The notes: generated by a model from the letters alone, not told the origin. DNA of 64,000 nucleotides from Streptomyces lucensis JCM 4490 (GCF_014650035.1 NZ_BMUE01000010.1:62001-126000); one strand, 5' to 3'; shown: positions 52,163-61,452, counted from the stretch's first letter. Numbers and translations are program-made.

Positions 52163-52298
52163 GCAATGTAGGGCGGTGGGTGAACGCCGTCAAGGGCGGC
52201 CGCGTCCCCCAAGGGCCGGACGACCGGGGTGCCGGAAGGGCACGATGGGAGGCGCCGTCCGGGCAACGACCGTCCCGGCGCGACGCCTTGGAGGGACC

Positions 52299-53009
52299 AT
52301 GCCCGAGAGCGTGCCGGTGCGCTGTCCGGCCTGTCGGCGCGCGCACGTCTACACCGCGCCGGTGTACCCGTGCGCGTGCGGCGCCCCCGGCGCCCCCCGG
52401 GTGGATCCGGCCTCCGAACCGGCCGTGGCGGCGCACCGGGCCTGGGACGACGAGTGGGTGACCGTGCCGTGCGCCGCCTGCGGGCGCCGCAACCAGTGGC
52501 CCCGCCCGGAACTGGGCTGCCCGTGCGGCTCGGTGCTGCTCATCCCCCTGGCGGGCATGCCCCGGGCGTCGCCCCCGGACGCGCCAGGGGCGGACACCTT
52601 CGCCGTCCGCCGCCCGCTCCCGCCCACCGCCCGCGACGCCGTCGGCGCCGCCGTGCTCTGTCTGCTCGGGCTCGGCCACCGGGACGTCCGCCGGGCCGGC
52701 CGGCGGCCGTCCGGCGGCGTCGGGCTGGCCGCCCACGGGCTGCTCGCCCAGGTCGACGCCACGCCACGGCCGGCCGGGCAGCGGGACGTGGAGTGCCTGT
52801 GGCTGACGGCGATGACCCAGGCCGCGGAATGCGTGTACTTCTCCCGCGCCGGCTATACGGCCGAGGCCCTCGACCGCGCCGCCGCGCTGCGGATACCGCT
52901 GTTCGCCCTGGGCCCGCCGGGCGTCACGCGGCCGGCGAACGACGCGGCGGCCGCACTGACCGCCGAGCGGGCGTCACGGCAGGGGCCCGGGGCGCCGGAC
53001 GGGGACTGA
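52299..53009 (+). CDS. double zinc-ribbon protein with a restriction-endonuclease-like domain
   Basis: 236 residues, ATG with GGAGGGA upstream. Two CxxC-type zinc ribbons at residues 9-30 (CPACRRAHVY, CACGAPG) and about 55-75 (CAACGRRNQW, CPCG). The C-terminal part (about 105-215) has a predicted alpha/beta pattern, GVGLAAHGLLAQVDATPRPA then RDVECLWLTAM and VYFSRAGYTAEALDRAAALRIPLFALG, resembling Mrr-like endonuclease folds. The expected catalytic Lys (QxK) appears replaced by ECL, so nuclease activity is doubtful. No methylase is nearby. Confidence 0.62.
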   Translation: MPESVPVRCPACRRAHVYTAPVYPCACGAPGAPRVDPASEPAVAAHRAWDDEWVTVPCAACGRRNQWPRPELGCPCGSVLLIPLAGMPRASPPDAPGADTFAVRRPLPPTARDAVGAAVLCLLGLGHRDVRRAGRRPSGGVGLAAHGLLAQVDATPRPAGQRDVECLWLTAMTQAAECVYFSRAGYTAEALDRAAALRIPLFALGPPGVTRPANDAAAALTAERASRQGPGAPDGD

Positions 53010-53030
53010 AGGCCCCCGGGGAGCGGGAAC

Positions 53031-53093
53031 GCCGGCGCGTCCCGGGCCGAGCGCGCCGCCGACTGCGCGCTCGTCCGCCCGGGACCCGCCGGC
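53031..53093. terminator. large compound hairpin terminator
   Basis: Outer stem 53031-53047 with 53077-53093 (17 positions, one mismatch), continued by an inner perfect 9-bp stem 53048-53056 with 53065-53073 (CGAGCGCGC) after a 3-base bulge. Lies between convergent genes. Confidence 0.85.
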
Positions 53094-53125
53094 GAACAGG
53101 AAGCAGATGCTCGGTTACCGCCCTT

Positions 53126-54736
53126 TCACACCTGGTACTTATCCCGCAGTTCGACCTTGCGCACCTTCCCGGACACCGTCATCGGGAAGGCGTCGAGGAT
53201 CTGCAGCCTGCTGGGGATCTTGTAGTGCGCGAGCCGGTCCCGGCAGAAGGCGCGCAGGTCCTCCAGGGTGAGGGGGTCGGCCGCGTCGAGCGGGATGACA
53301 CAGGCGAGGACCTCCTCGCCGTACGTCTCGTGCGGCACTCCGACGACCTGGACGTCCCTGATCTTGGGATGGGCGTAGAGGAACTCCTCGATCTCGCGCG
53401 GGTAGATGTTCTCGCCGCCCCGGATGATCATGTCCTTGATGCGGCCGACGATCTCGACGTAGCCGTCCTCGCGCATCACCGCCAGGTCGCCGGTGTGCAT
53501 CCAGCGGCCCGCGTCGACGGCCTCGGCCGTCTTGTCCGGCTCGTTCCAGTAGCCGAGCATCACGCTGTAGCCCCGGGTGCACAACTCGCCCGCCGCACCC
53601 CGCGGTTGCGTGACCCCGGTGGCCGGGTCGACGACCTTGGTCTCCAGGTGCGGCAGGACCCGGCCCACGGTGCCCGTGCGGTGCTCCAGGTCGTCGTCGA
53701 TCCGCGTCTGCAGCGACACCGGTGACGTCTCCGTCATGCCGTAGCAGATGGAGACCTCCTCCATGTGCATCTCGGCGACCACCCGCTTCATCACCTCCAC
53801 CGGGCAGGGCGAGCCGGCCATGATGCCGGTGCGCAGGGTGGCGAGGTCGTAGGAGGCGAAGTCCGGGAGGTTCAGCTCGGCGATGAACATCGTCGGGACG
53901 CCGTACAGGGACGTGCAGCGTTCGCGCTGCACCGCCTCCAGGGTGGCCTTCGGCTCGAAGGACGGGGCCGGGATCACCATGCACGCGCCGTGCGAGGTGG
54001 CGGCCAGGTTTCCCATCACCATGCCGAAGCAGTGGTAGAAGGGCACCGGGATGCAGATCCGGTCCTGTTCCGTGTAGGAGACCAGCTCGCCCACGAAGTA
54101 GCCGTTGTTGAGGATGTTGTGGTGGGAGAGGGTGGCGCCCTTCGGGAATCCGGTCGTGCCCGAGGTGTACTGGATGTTGATGGGGTCGTCGCAGGACAAC
54201 GAAGCCTCCCGCGCCCGCAGTTCGTCACGCGGCACCTCTGAACCGCGCGCGGCGAAGGCCTCCCAGCTCGGGTCCCCGATGTAGACGGTCCGTTCCAGCC
54301 GCGGGCATCTGCCGCGCACTTCCTCGACCATCGCCCGGTAGTCGCTGGTCCTGTGGCCGAGGGAGGCGAACAGCAGGGAGATCCCCGCCTGGTTGAGGAC
54401 GTACTCGACCTCGTGCGTGCGGTACGCCGGGTTGATGTTGACCATGACGGCGCCGGCGCGTGCGGTGGCGTACTGCACCAGGACCCACTCGGCGCAGTTG
54501 ACCGCCCAGATGCCGACCCGGTCGCCCTTGGCCACCCCGCTCGCGAGCAGCGCGCGGGCCAGCCGTTCGACGTCGGCGGCGAACTCGGCGTAGGTCCAGC
54601 GCCGTCCGGAGGGCACGTCGACCAGGGCCTCGCGGTCCGGCCAGGCGGCCACCGCCCGGTCGAGGTTGGCGCCGATGGTGTCGCCGAGCAGGGCGGTGCC
54701 GCCCGTGCCGTGGGTGTACGACGGTTCCGATGTCAC
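53126..54736 (-). CDS. AMP-binding acyl-CoA synthetase (FadD-like)
   Basis: 536 residues. P-loop-like INIQYTSGTTGFPKGATLSH, YGMTETSPVS, hinge Asp in HTGDLAVMREDGYVEIVGRIKD, C-terminal catalytic Lys in FPMTVSGKVRKVEL. It activates a fatty or other carboxylic acid through an acyl-adenylate. The GTG start overlaps the stop of the upstream synthetase gene (GTGA). Resembles medium/long-chain FadD35-type enzymes; the exact substrate is unknown. Confidence 0.93.
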   Translation of the reverse strand: MTSEPSYTHGTGGTALLGDTIGANLDRAVAAWPDREALVDVPSGRRWTYAEFAADVERLARALLASGVAKGDRVGIWAVNCAEWVLVQYATARAGAVMVNINPAYRTHEVEYVLNQAGISLLFASLGHRTSDYRAMVEEVRGRCPRLERTVYIGDPSWEAFAARGSEVPRDELRAREASLSCDDPINIQYTSGTTGFPKGATLSHHNILNNGYFVGELVSYTEQDRICIPVPFYHCFGMVMGNLAATSHGACMVIPAPSFEPKATLEAVQRERCTSLYGVPTMFIAELNLPDFASYDLATLRTGIMAGSPCPVEVMKRVVAEMHMEEVSICYGMTETSPVSLQTRIDDDLEHRTGTVGRVLPHLETKVVDPATGVTQPRGAAGELCTRGYSVMLGYWNEPDKTAEAVDAGRWMHTGDLAVMREDGYVEIVGRIKDMIIRGGENIYPREIEEFLYAHPKIRDVQVVGVPHETYGEEVLACVIPLDAADPLTLEDLRAFCRDRLAHYKIPSRLQILDAFPMTVSGKVRKVELRDKYQV

Positions 54737-56406
54737 CGGAAGTCCTCCTCGCGGTACTCGTCCTGGGCGCCGGCCGCCGTGGCCTCGCGCAGCTCGATCC
54801 GGCGGATCTTGCCGGAGACCGTCTTGGGCAGCGTGCCGAACTCCAGCCGGCGGATGCGCTTGTACGGGGCGAGCACCTGGCGCGAGTGCTCGAAGATGAC
54901 CTTGGCGGTGCCGGGGCCGGGCTCGAAGCCCTCGGCGAGGACGACATATGCCTTGGGCACGGCGAGCCGCAGCTCGTCCGGGGCCGGGACGACGGCCGCC
55001 TCGGCGACCGCCTCGTGCTCCAGCAGCGCGCTCTCCAGCTCGAAGGGGCTGATCTTGTAGTCGGAGGCCTTGAAGACGTCGTCGGCGCGTCCGACGTAGG
55101 TCAGGTAGCCGTCCTCGTCGCGCGCGGCGATGTCGCCGGTGCGGTAGTAGCCGCCCGCCATGGCCTCGGCCGTGCGGTCGGGGTCGCCGTGGTAGCCGGT
55201 CATCAGGCCGACCGGCCGCTCGGAGAGGTCGAGGGCGACCTCGCCCTCGGTGACCCCGGGCGCGCCCGAGACCGGGTCGAGCAGCTCGACGCGGTAGCCG
55301 GGGCTGGGGCGGCCCATGGAGCCGGTCTTCAGGACCTGGCCGGGGCTGTTGGAGACCTGGACGGCCGTCTCGGTCTGCCCGAACCCGTCCCGGACGGTCA
55401 CTCCCCAGGCCCGCCGGACCTGCTCGATCACCTCCGGGTTGAGCGGCTCCCCTGCGGCGACGACCTCGCGGGGCGGGATGCGCAGCTGGCCGAGGTCGGC
55501 CTGGATGAGCATGCGCCACACGGTCGGCGGGGCGCAGAAAGTGGTGACGCCGGCCCGGTCCATCTCGGCCATCAGGCGGGCCGCGTCGAAGCGGGTGTAG
55601 TTGAAGATGAAGACGGTCGCCTCGGCGTTCCACGGGGCGAACAGGTTGGACCAGGCGTGCTTGGCCCAGCCGGGCGAGGAGATGTTCAGGTGCACGTCGC
55701 CCGGACGCAGGCCGATCCAGTACATGGTGGCCAGGTGCCCGATCGGGTACGAGGTGTGGGTGTGCTCGACCAGCTTGGGTCGGGCGGTGGTGCCCGAGGT
55801 GAAGTAGAGCATCAGCGGGTCGTCGGCCAGGGTGGGGCCGTCGGGCAGGAACTCGGCGGGGGCGGCGTACGCGTCCTCGTACGGTTCCCAGCCCTCCTCC
55901 GGCAGGCCGCCGACGCTGATCCGGGTGTAGGCGCCGGGCACGCCGTCGAACTTGGCGGTGTCCCCGGCGCGCGCGATCACGTGCTTCACCCGGCCCCGGT
56001 CGACGCGGTCGCACAGGTCGGCGGGGCCGAGCAGCGGGGTGGCCGGGATGACGACCGCGCGCAGCTTCATCGCGGCCAGCGCGGTCTCCCACAGCTCCGC
56101 CTGGTTGCCGAGCATGACCAGGACGCGGTCCTCGGCGGCGACCCCCCGCTCGCGCAGCCACCGGGCGACGCGGTTGGAGCGTTCGGACAGCTCGGCGAAG
56201 GACAGCCGGGTCTCGGTGCCGTCCTCCTCGACGATGTGCAGGGCGGTCCGGTCGTTGCCCTCGGCGATCACGTCGAACCAGTCCAGCGCCCAGTTGAAGT
56301 GCTCGGGCCGCGGCCAGGTGAACCCGCCGTAGGCGGTGGCCCAGTCCTCGCGGTGCTCCAGCAGGAAGTCCCGGGCCCCGCGGAACAGCTCCGTCGCCGT
56401 CGTCAT
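54733..56406 (-). CDS. AMP-binding acyl-CoA synthetase (ACSM/acetoacetyl-like)
   Basis: 557 residues. LMLYFTSGTTARPKLVEHTH, VVAAGEPLNPEVIEQ, DGFGQTETAVQ, YYRTGDIAARDEDGYLTYVGRADD and the catalytic Lys in LPKTVSGKIRR. The N-terminus (YGGFTWPRPEHFNWALDWFD) is that of medium-chain ACSM enzymes. ATG start with GAGGAGG upstream. First gene of a two-synthetase operon, divergent from a GAF-LuxR regulator gene. Confidence 0.93.
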   Translation of the reverse strand: MTTATELFRGARDFLLEHREDWATAYGGFTWPRPEHFNWALDWFDVIAEGNDRTALHIVEEDGTETRLSFAELSERSNRVARWLRERGVAAEDRVLVMLGNQAELWETALAAMKLRAVVIPATPLLGPADLCDRVDRGRVKHVIARAGDTAKFDGVPGAYTRISVGGLPEEGWEPYEDAYAAPAEFLPDGPTLADDPLMLYFTSGTTARPKLVEHTHTSYPIGHLATMYWIGLRPGDVHLNISSPGWAKHAWSNLFAPWNAEATVFIFNYTRFDAARLMAEMDRAGVTTFCAPPTVWRMLIQADLGQLRIPPREVVAAGEPLNPEVIEQVRRAWGVTVRDGFGQTETAVQVSNSPGQVLKTGSMGRPSPGYRVELLDPVSGAPGVTEGEVALDLSERPVGLMTGYHGDPDRTAEAMAGGYYRTGDIAARDEDGYLTYVGRADDVFKASDYKISPFELESALLEHEAVAEAAVVPAPDELRLAVPKAYVVLAEGFEPGPGTAKVIFEHSRQVLAPYKRIRRLEFGTLPKTVSGKIRRIELREATAAGAQDEYREEDFR

Positions 56407-56474
56407 TGGTGTCCTCCTCAGTACCGGACCATTGCCGGGCGGCTCTCTGGCATCGTCTAATCCGTGATGCAGGT

Positions 56475-56501
56475 CTCACTACCCCCGAACGGGGGTGTGA
56501 G
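56475..56501. promoter_or_regulatory. bulged inverted repeat in front of the GAF-LuxR gene
   Basis: CTCAC 56475-56479 and CCCCC 56482-56486 face GGGGG 56491-56495 and GTGAG 56497-56501 around GAAC. A plausible plus-strand promoter precedes it: TTGCCG 56432-56437 and TCTAAT 56456-56461 with 18-bp spacing. It may be an operator for the regulator or an RNA hairpin in its leader. Confidence 0.45.
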
Positions 56502-56520
56502 CGGCCGAAGGGGCGAACAG

Positions 56521-57351
56521 GTGACGTCAGACGCGGCGGGAGCGGCGGAGATCGGCGGCGCGCTGGCCCGGCTGCGGCGTGCGACCGGGCTCCCGGTCGC
56601 CTTCGGCGGGCTGGTCGAGCCCGGGCGGCCGCAGGTGCGCATCAGCGAACTGAGCGGCACCACCACGGCGGCCCTGCGCTCGCTCACGGTGACCTCCGGC
56701 AACGGGCTGGGCGGCAAGGCGGTGGCGCTCGCCCGGCCGTGCGCGGTGACGGAGTACTCCAGCTCCCGGCAGATCAGCCACGAGTACGACGCGCCGGTGG
56801 CCGCCGAGGGCATCCGCTCGGTGCTCGCGGTGCCGGTCGTGGTGCGGCGGCGGGTGCGCGGGGTGCTGTACGGCGCGCTGCGCTCGGCCCAGCCGCTGGG
56901 CGACCGCACCCTGGGCGCGGCCCTGGCGGTGGCCCGGGACGTGGAGCAGGCGCTGGTGGTGCGGGACGAGGCGCGCGGGCTGCTGCCCCAGGCCGGGCCG
57001 GAGCCCGCCGGTGGCGACCGGGGGGCCGGCTGGGAGCAGGTGCGCGAGGCGCACGCGGCGTTGCGGGCGCTGGCGCCGCGGATCGCGGACCCCGGGCTGC
57101 GGGCCGAGCTGCTGGCCGCGTGCGGGTTGCTGACGGCGCCGCGGCCGGCCGGCGGCGGGAGCCTGGCGCCGCGTGAGCTGGACGTGCTCTCCTGGGTGGC
57201 GGCGGGTGCCACCAACGCGACCGTGGCCGAGCGGCTGGGGCTGCGTCCGGAGACGGTCAAGGGCTACCTGCGCTCCGCGATGCGCAAACTGGGCGCACAC
57301 ACCCGAGGGGAGGCGGTGACGGCGGCCCGCAGGGCGGGGCTGCTGCCGTAG
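56521..57351 (+). CDS. GAF-domain LuxR-family regulator
   Basis: 276 residues from GTG 56521 (AAGGGG upstream); GTG 56464 or ATG 56467 would add up to 19 residues. An N-terminal GAF-like sensor (LPVAFGGLVEPGRPQVRISEL, VTSGNGLGGKAVALARPCAV, EGIRSVLAVPVVVRRRVRGVLYG) is followed by a LuxR helix-turn-helix (APRELDVLSWVAAGATNATVAERLGLRPETVKGYLRSAMRKLG, about 212-255). Divergent from the two acyl-CoA synthetases, which it probably controls in response to an aromatic or acyl ligand. Confidence 0.88.
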   Translation: MTSDAAGAAEIGGALARLRRATGLPVAFGGLVEPGRPQVRISELSGTTTAALRSLTVTSGNGLGGKAVALARPCAVTEYSSSRQISHEYDAPVAAEGIRSVLAVPVVVRRRVRGVLYGALRSAQPLGDRTLGAALAVARDVEQALVVRDEARGLLPQAGPEPAGGDRGAGWEQVREAHAALRALAPRIADPGLRAELLAACGLLTAPRPAGGGSLAPRELDVLSWVAAGATNATVAERLGLRPETVKGYLRSAMRKLGAHTRGEAVTAARRAGLLP

Positions 57352-57438
57352 CAACGGGCGGGGCGGGGACGCCGGTAAGGAAACCTGCCCATTCACGTGG
57401 CGTCGCCATGAATTTTCACAGTCCTTGACCGTTTGTTA

Positions 57439-57488
57439 TTTCCCTCACCACGGCTTCCGTCCGAATTTCAAGGATCGTTGCCTAGAAT
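57439..57488 (+). promoter_or_regulatory. putative promoter region of the LAL regulator
   Basis: TAGAAT at 57483-57488 is a good -10 candidate with no clear -35, suggesting activator dependence. TTTCCCTCACC (57439-57449) is repeated exactly in the protease promoter at 60379-60389. Confidence 0.4.
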
Positions 57489-57524
57489 TTGGCCCGGACA
57501 CGACACAGGAGGGGAGCGCTGACC

Positions 57525-60344
57525 GTGCGACGGGACTTCCAGGAGTCGGTTCGATGCCACCCGGACCTGGTCATCGGCCGCGAGGATCTGTTCAACAGCG
57601 CCCGCGACCAGCTCGCCTCCGGCGGCAGCCTGCTGCTCCACGGCCCAGCCGGAATAGGGAAATCCACGGTCCTGCGGGCATTGGCCGAGGAATACGGCGC
57701 GAGAGCGCGGACCGTGTTGCGCTGCTCGGCCACCGAGTCCGAATCGCACCTGCCGTTCCTGGCCCTCGCCGACCTCCTCGGGCTGGTGCTCGACGAGGTC
57801 TGTCCGCGGCTGCCCGCGGCCCAGCGCACCGCGCTGGAGTCGGCGCTCACCGGCCGCGGCGAGTCCAGCCTCCAGCGCGACGGCCTCGCCCTGCGCCTCG
57901 CGGTGCTCTCCGCGCTGCGGGCGCTCGCCGAGCGGGGCCCGGTCCTGATCGTCGCCGACGACCTGCAGTGGCTGGACCCGGCCAGCGCCGAACTGCTCGG
58001 CTTCGCCGCCCGCCGCCTCGGCGACACCCCGGTGCAGATGCTGTGCGCGGTGCGCACCGAGGACGAGGACTACGACCGCCACCTGCGCGCCTGCCCGCCG
58101 GGCACCCTCTCGGTACGGCTGGGCCCCCTCTCCCGCGCCGAGCTGAGCACGCTCCTGGACCACCGCGGCTACCACGGCCTGCCCCGCTCCACGGTGCGCG
58201 AGGTGCACCGCACCAGCGGCGGCAACCCGCTGTTCGCCCTGGAGCTGGGCCGCGCCCTGGCCGAGACCCCGGCCCCGCCCCGCCCGGGTGAGCCGCTGCC
58301 GGTGCCCACCTCGCTGCGCGCCCTGGTGCTCAGCCGCCTGGACATGCTGTCGGTGGAGGCCCGCCGCACCCTGCTGGTGGCCAGCGCCGGCGCCCGCCCC
58401 ACCCTGGCACTGCTGGACGCGGCCGGCCGGGAGAACGCCGAGGCCGAGTGCGCCCAGGCCGCGGAACTCGGGCTGCTGGCCACCGAGGCCGAGGGTCCGG
58501 CGGTGCGGTTCGCGCACCCGCTGATATCCGCCGCGCTGTACGCGGAGGCGCCCGCGCAGGAGCGGCGGACGGTGCACGCGGCGCTGTCGACCGCGGCCTC
58601 GGACCCCATCGAACGGGCCCGGCACCTGGCGCTGGCCACCACCGGCACCGACCCGGACGTGGCCGCCCGGCTGGCCGAGGCCGCCGCGCTGGCCCGGGAC
58701 CGGGGGGCGCCGTCGATGGCCGCCTCGCTCGGGCTGCTGGCCGCCCGGCACACCCCGGCCGACGGCGAGCCGGGCGAGGCCGAGCGTCGGTTGCGGGCCG
58801 CCGAGGACGCCATCACGGCCGGCGAGACGGACCTCGCCCGGGACATCGCCCGCGACGTGCTGACCCGGGCGGTGGTGCCCGCCGAGCGGGTGCGGGCGTG
58901 GATGGTGGTCATCGAGTCGGCCGGGCAGGCGCTCGGCGACGTGGACGCCGTCTTCCCGCAGGCGCTGGCCGACGCCGGTGACGACCCGCGACTGCTCGCG
59001 CTGGTTCGGTACATGCTCGCCTGGCGCGCCCTGCTGGTCGAGGGCGACTTCGCCGAGTCCCGCGCGGAGGCCGCGCGCGCCGCGGCCCTGGCCGCCCGCG
59101 CCGCCGACCGGCGCACCGAGCTGATGGCGCGCGCCTTCCAGGCCTCCAGCGAGACCCTGATGGGCCACCCGGACGCCGCCGCCACCACCAGACGGGCGCT
59201 GGAGGAGCCGCAGGACCCCTACGTCGCCTGCCACCACAACGGCGTCGGCTACGCCCGCTACCGCTGGCTGCTGATGAGCGACCAGCTGGCCGAGGCCCGC
59301 ACCACCATCACCGCGCTGCTGCGCGAGGTGCGGCGGCGCGGCATGGTCGAGAGCGAGGTGCACTTCCTGCGCATGTTCGCCGAGACCGAACTGCGCGCCG
59401 GGCACTGCGGGCGGGCCCTGGAGCTGTCCCGGGAGAGCCTGCTGCTCGCCCGCGACACCGGCATCGGCGAGAGCGCGTCCGCGACGCTGGCCTCGATAGC
59501 CGAGGCCTCGGGCGGGGACACCGAGCGGGCGCTGACGCTCGCCCGCGAGGCGATCGGGCACGCCGAGGAGGACGGCGACCAGATGTACCTCTCCCGCGCC
59601 GTGGCCGCCCTGGGCTACGCCCACTTCGTCGCCGGGGACGCCCGGGCCGCCGTGGAGGCGTTCGGCCGGGTGCGGGAACTGGAGCTGGGGCTCGGCATCA
59701 CCGACCCGGCACGTGGCCGCTGGCACGGCGACCTGGCGGAGGCGCTGGTGCTGGCCGGGGAGCCGGGCGAGGCGCAGCAGGTCATCGACGGGGCCCGCGA
59801 ACACGCCCTGAGGCTGGGCCGGGAGAGTGTCATCGCGGTGCTGGACCGGGCGGAGGCCCTGGTCCGGGCGGCCCGCGGGGACCATGAGGCCGCCGTCGCC
59901 CAGCTGACGTCCGCTCAGGACCGGCTCGGCAAGCTGGGCAACGGCCTGGAGGAGGCGCGGGCGGCGTTCGCGCTGGCCCGGCTGCGCGCCCGCTACGCCC
60001 AGGACCCGCTCCAGCGGACGACGGCGTACGACGAGGCCGTCCGGCTGTTCCGCCGCTGCCGGGCGCTGCCGTGGCTGCGCCAGGTGGACGAGGCGCTGCG
60101 GGCTCCGCAGACGGATCCCGCGCCGGCCGTGCGGGACACCCTGGAGGCGCTGGACGTCCTCGCCGCGATGGAGCGTCAGGTCGCGGCGCTCGTCATGGAG
60201 GGCGCGACCAACCGGGAGATCGCCGCCCGGCTGTTCATCAGCGTGAAGACGGTGGAGGCGACCCTGACCCGGGTCTACCGCAAGCTGGGGATCCGATCCC
60301 GCGTCGACATCGTCCGATTGGCGGCAGGTCGCCGCGCGCCCTGA
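57525..60344 (+). CDS. LAL-type LuxR-family ATPase regulator
   Basis: 939 residues, the usual 850-1000 of LAL (MalT-like) activators. N-terminal AAA/NTPase with Walker A GPAGIGKST (40-48) and Walker B VLIVADDLQWLD; a long TPR-like helical middle (Ala/Arg/Glu rich, about 400-860); C-terminal LuxR helix-turn-helix (VAALVMEGATNREIAARLFISVKTVEATLTRVYRKLGI). GTG start with AGGAGGGG upstream. It lies 204 bases upstream of a secreted trypsin on the same strand and probably activates it and itself. Confidence 0.93.
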   Translation: MRRDFQESVRCHPDLVIGREDLFNSARDQLASGGSLLLHGPAGIGKSTVLRALAEEYGARARTVLRCSATESESHLPFLALADLLGLVLDEVCPRLPAAQRTALESALTGRGESSLQRDGLALRLAVLSALRALAERGPVLIVADDLQWLDPASAELLGFAARRLGDTPVQMLCAVRTEDEDYDRHLRACPPGTLSVRLGPLSRAELSTLLDHRGYHGLPRSTVREVHRTSGGNPLFALELGRALAETPAPPRPGEPLPVPTSLRALVLSRLDMLSVEARRTLLVASAGARPTLALLDAAGRENAEAECAQAAELGLLATEAEGPAVRFAHPLISAALYAEAPAQERRTVHAALSTAASDPIERARHLALATTGTDPDVAARLAEAAALARDRGAPSMAASLGLLAARHTPADGEPGEAERRLRAAEDAITAGETDLARDIARDVLTRAVVPAERVRAWMVVIESAGQALGDVDAVFPQALADAGDDPRLLALVRYMLAWRALLVEGDFAESRAEAARAAALAARAADRRTELMARAFQASSETLMGHPDAAATTRRALEEPQDPYVACHHNGVGYARYRWLLMSDQLAEARTTITALLREVRRRGMVESEVHFLRMFAETELRAGHCGRALELSRESLLLARDTGIGESASATLASIAEASGGDTERALTLAREAIGHAEEDGDQMYLSRAVAALGYAHFVAGDARAAVEAFGRVRELELGLGITDPARGRWHGDLAEALVLAGEPGEAQQVIDGAREHALRLGRESVIAVLDRAEALVRAARGDHEAAVAQLTSAQDRLGKLGNGLEEARAAFALARLRARYAQDPLQRTTAYDEAVRLFRRCRALPWLRQVDEALRAPQTDPAPAVRDTLEALDVLAAMERQVAALVMEGATNREIAARLFISVKTVEATLTRVYRKLGIRSRVDIVRLAAGRRAP

Positions 60345-60378
60345 GGTGCGATCTTGTTAACTGATCCGGACCGAGGGT

Positions 60379-60442
60379 TTTCCCTCACCCAACCCCCTAG
60401 GGGGTTCCCTCATTGGGAGCCGAGGGTGCCGGGTCCTAGCGT
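60379..60442 (+). promoter_or_regulatory. trypsin-gene promoter with 16-bp palindrome
   Basis: TTTCCCTCACC at 60379-60389 and the perfect palindrome AACCCCCTAGGGGGTT at 60391-60406 stand just upstream of a -35 TTGGGA (60413-60418) and a -10 TAGCGT (60437-60442) 18 bp apart. The palindrome would centre near -50, a typical activator position. A 10-bp stem (60468-60477 with 60486-60495) follows in the leader. Confidence 0.55.
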
Positions 60443-60548
60443 AAGGGGCGTGCCGCTCGCCCGGGCACACGGGGGTCGGTCCCGCGACCCCCGTGCACAT
60501 CCCCACCCGCGCGATCCCCCACCGGTGCAACCCCCACTGAGGAGACTC

Positions 60549-61340
60549 ATGTTCGGGCCCAGACGTGCCAGAAAGACCGCCGCGACCCTGATGGCCACCA
60601 CCGCCGCCGCGGCGACCGCGCTGCTCGCCTCCCCCACGGCGAACGCCGCACCGCAGCCCATCGTCGGCGGGACGACCACCACGACGACCGCGTACCCGTT
60701 CATGATGCAGATCACGGACGCGTCCCAGAACCAGTTCTGCGGCGGCACCCTGGTGGCGCCCAGGAAGGTCGTGACGGCGGCGCACTGCATGGTGGGCGAG
60801 ACCACGGGAAGCGTCCGCGTGGTCGGCGGCCGGACCTACCTGAACGGCACCAACGGCACGGTCGCCAAGGTCAGCAAGATCTGGATCAACCCGGACTACA
60901 CGGACGCCACGAACGGCGAGGACGTGGCCGTGCTGACCCTGTCGACGTCGATGCCGTACACCACGGCGAAGTACGTCTCCTCCGCCCAGACGAGCGTGTA
61001 CGCGGCCGGCACCACGGCCCGTATCCTCGGCTGGGGCACCACCTCGGAGAGCGGCAACTCCTCCAACCAGCTGCGGACCGCGACCGTGCCGGTCGTGTCC
61101 GACTCCAGTTGCCGTTCCTCCTACGGTTCGGACTTCGTGCAGTCCGACATGGTTTGCGCCGGATACACCTCCGGCGGCGTAGACACCTGCCAGGGCGACA
61201 GCGGCGGTCCCCTGCTCATCGGGGGCGTCCTGGCAGGGATCACTTCCTGGGGCGAGGGGTGCGCGGAGGCTGGTTACCCGGGTGTGTACACCCGGCTGAC
61301 CACCTTCTCGAACCTGGTGACCGCGCAGGTCAACTCGTAG
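60549..61340 (+). CDS. secreted trypsin-like serine protease
   Basis: 263 residues. Signal peptide (about 1-33, ANA-AP), short propeptide, zymogen activation site before IVGG (38-41). Catalytic triad His79 (TAAHC), Asp125 (GEDVAVL), Ser218 (GDSGGP). Asp212 at the base of the S1 pocket predicts cleavage after Lys/Arg. Six cysteines fit three disulfides. ATG start with GAGGAGA upstream. It resembles Streptomyces trypsins. Very likely regulated by the LAL gene upstream. Confidence 0.95.
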   Translation: MFGPRRARKTAATLMATTAAAATALLASPTANAAPQPIVGGTTTTTTAYPFMMQITDASQNQFCGGTLVAPRKVVTAAHCMVGETTGSVRVVGGRTYLNGTNGTVAKVSKIWINPDYTDATNGEDVAVLTLSTSMPYTTAKYVSSAQTSVYAAGTTARILGWGTTSESGNSSNQLRTATVPVVSDSSCRSSYGSDFVQSDMVCAGYTSGGVDTCQGDSGGPLLIGGVLAGITSWGEGCAEAGYPGVYTRLTTFSNLVTAQVNS

Positions 61341-61378
61341 CCCGGAAGACTTCCCGAGCACCCCTCGGGTCATTGCCA

Positions 61379-61421
61379 GGGGGGCGTTGCGGGCCACCAC
61401 GAGCGGCCCGCAACGCCTCCC
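61379..61421 (+). terminator. hairpin terminator after the trypsin gene
   Basis: 17-bp stem with one G-U (61379-61395 with 61405-61421; core GGCGTTGCGGGCC) and a 9-base loop, preceded by a small CCCGAG/CTCGGG hairpin at 61353-61369. Confidence 0.85.
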
Positions 61422-61452
61422 TCTCCACGTTCACCCCCGTGGAACGCGGCGG

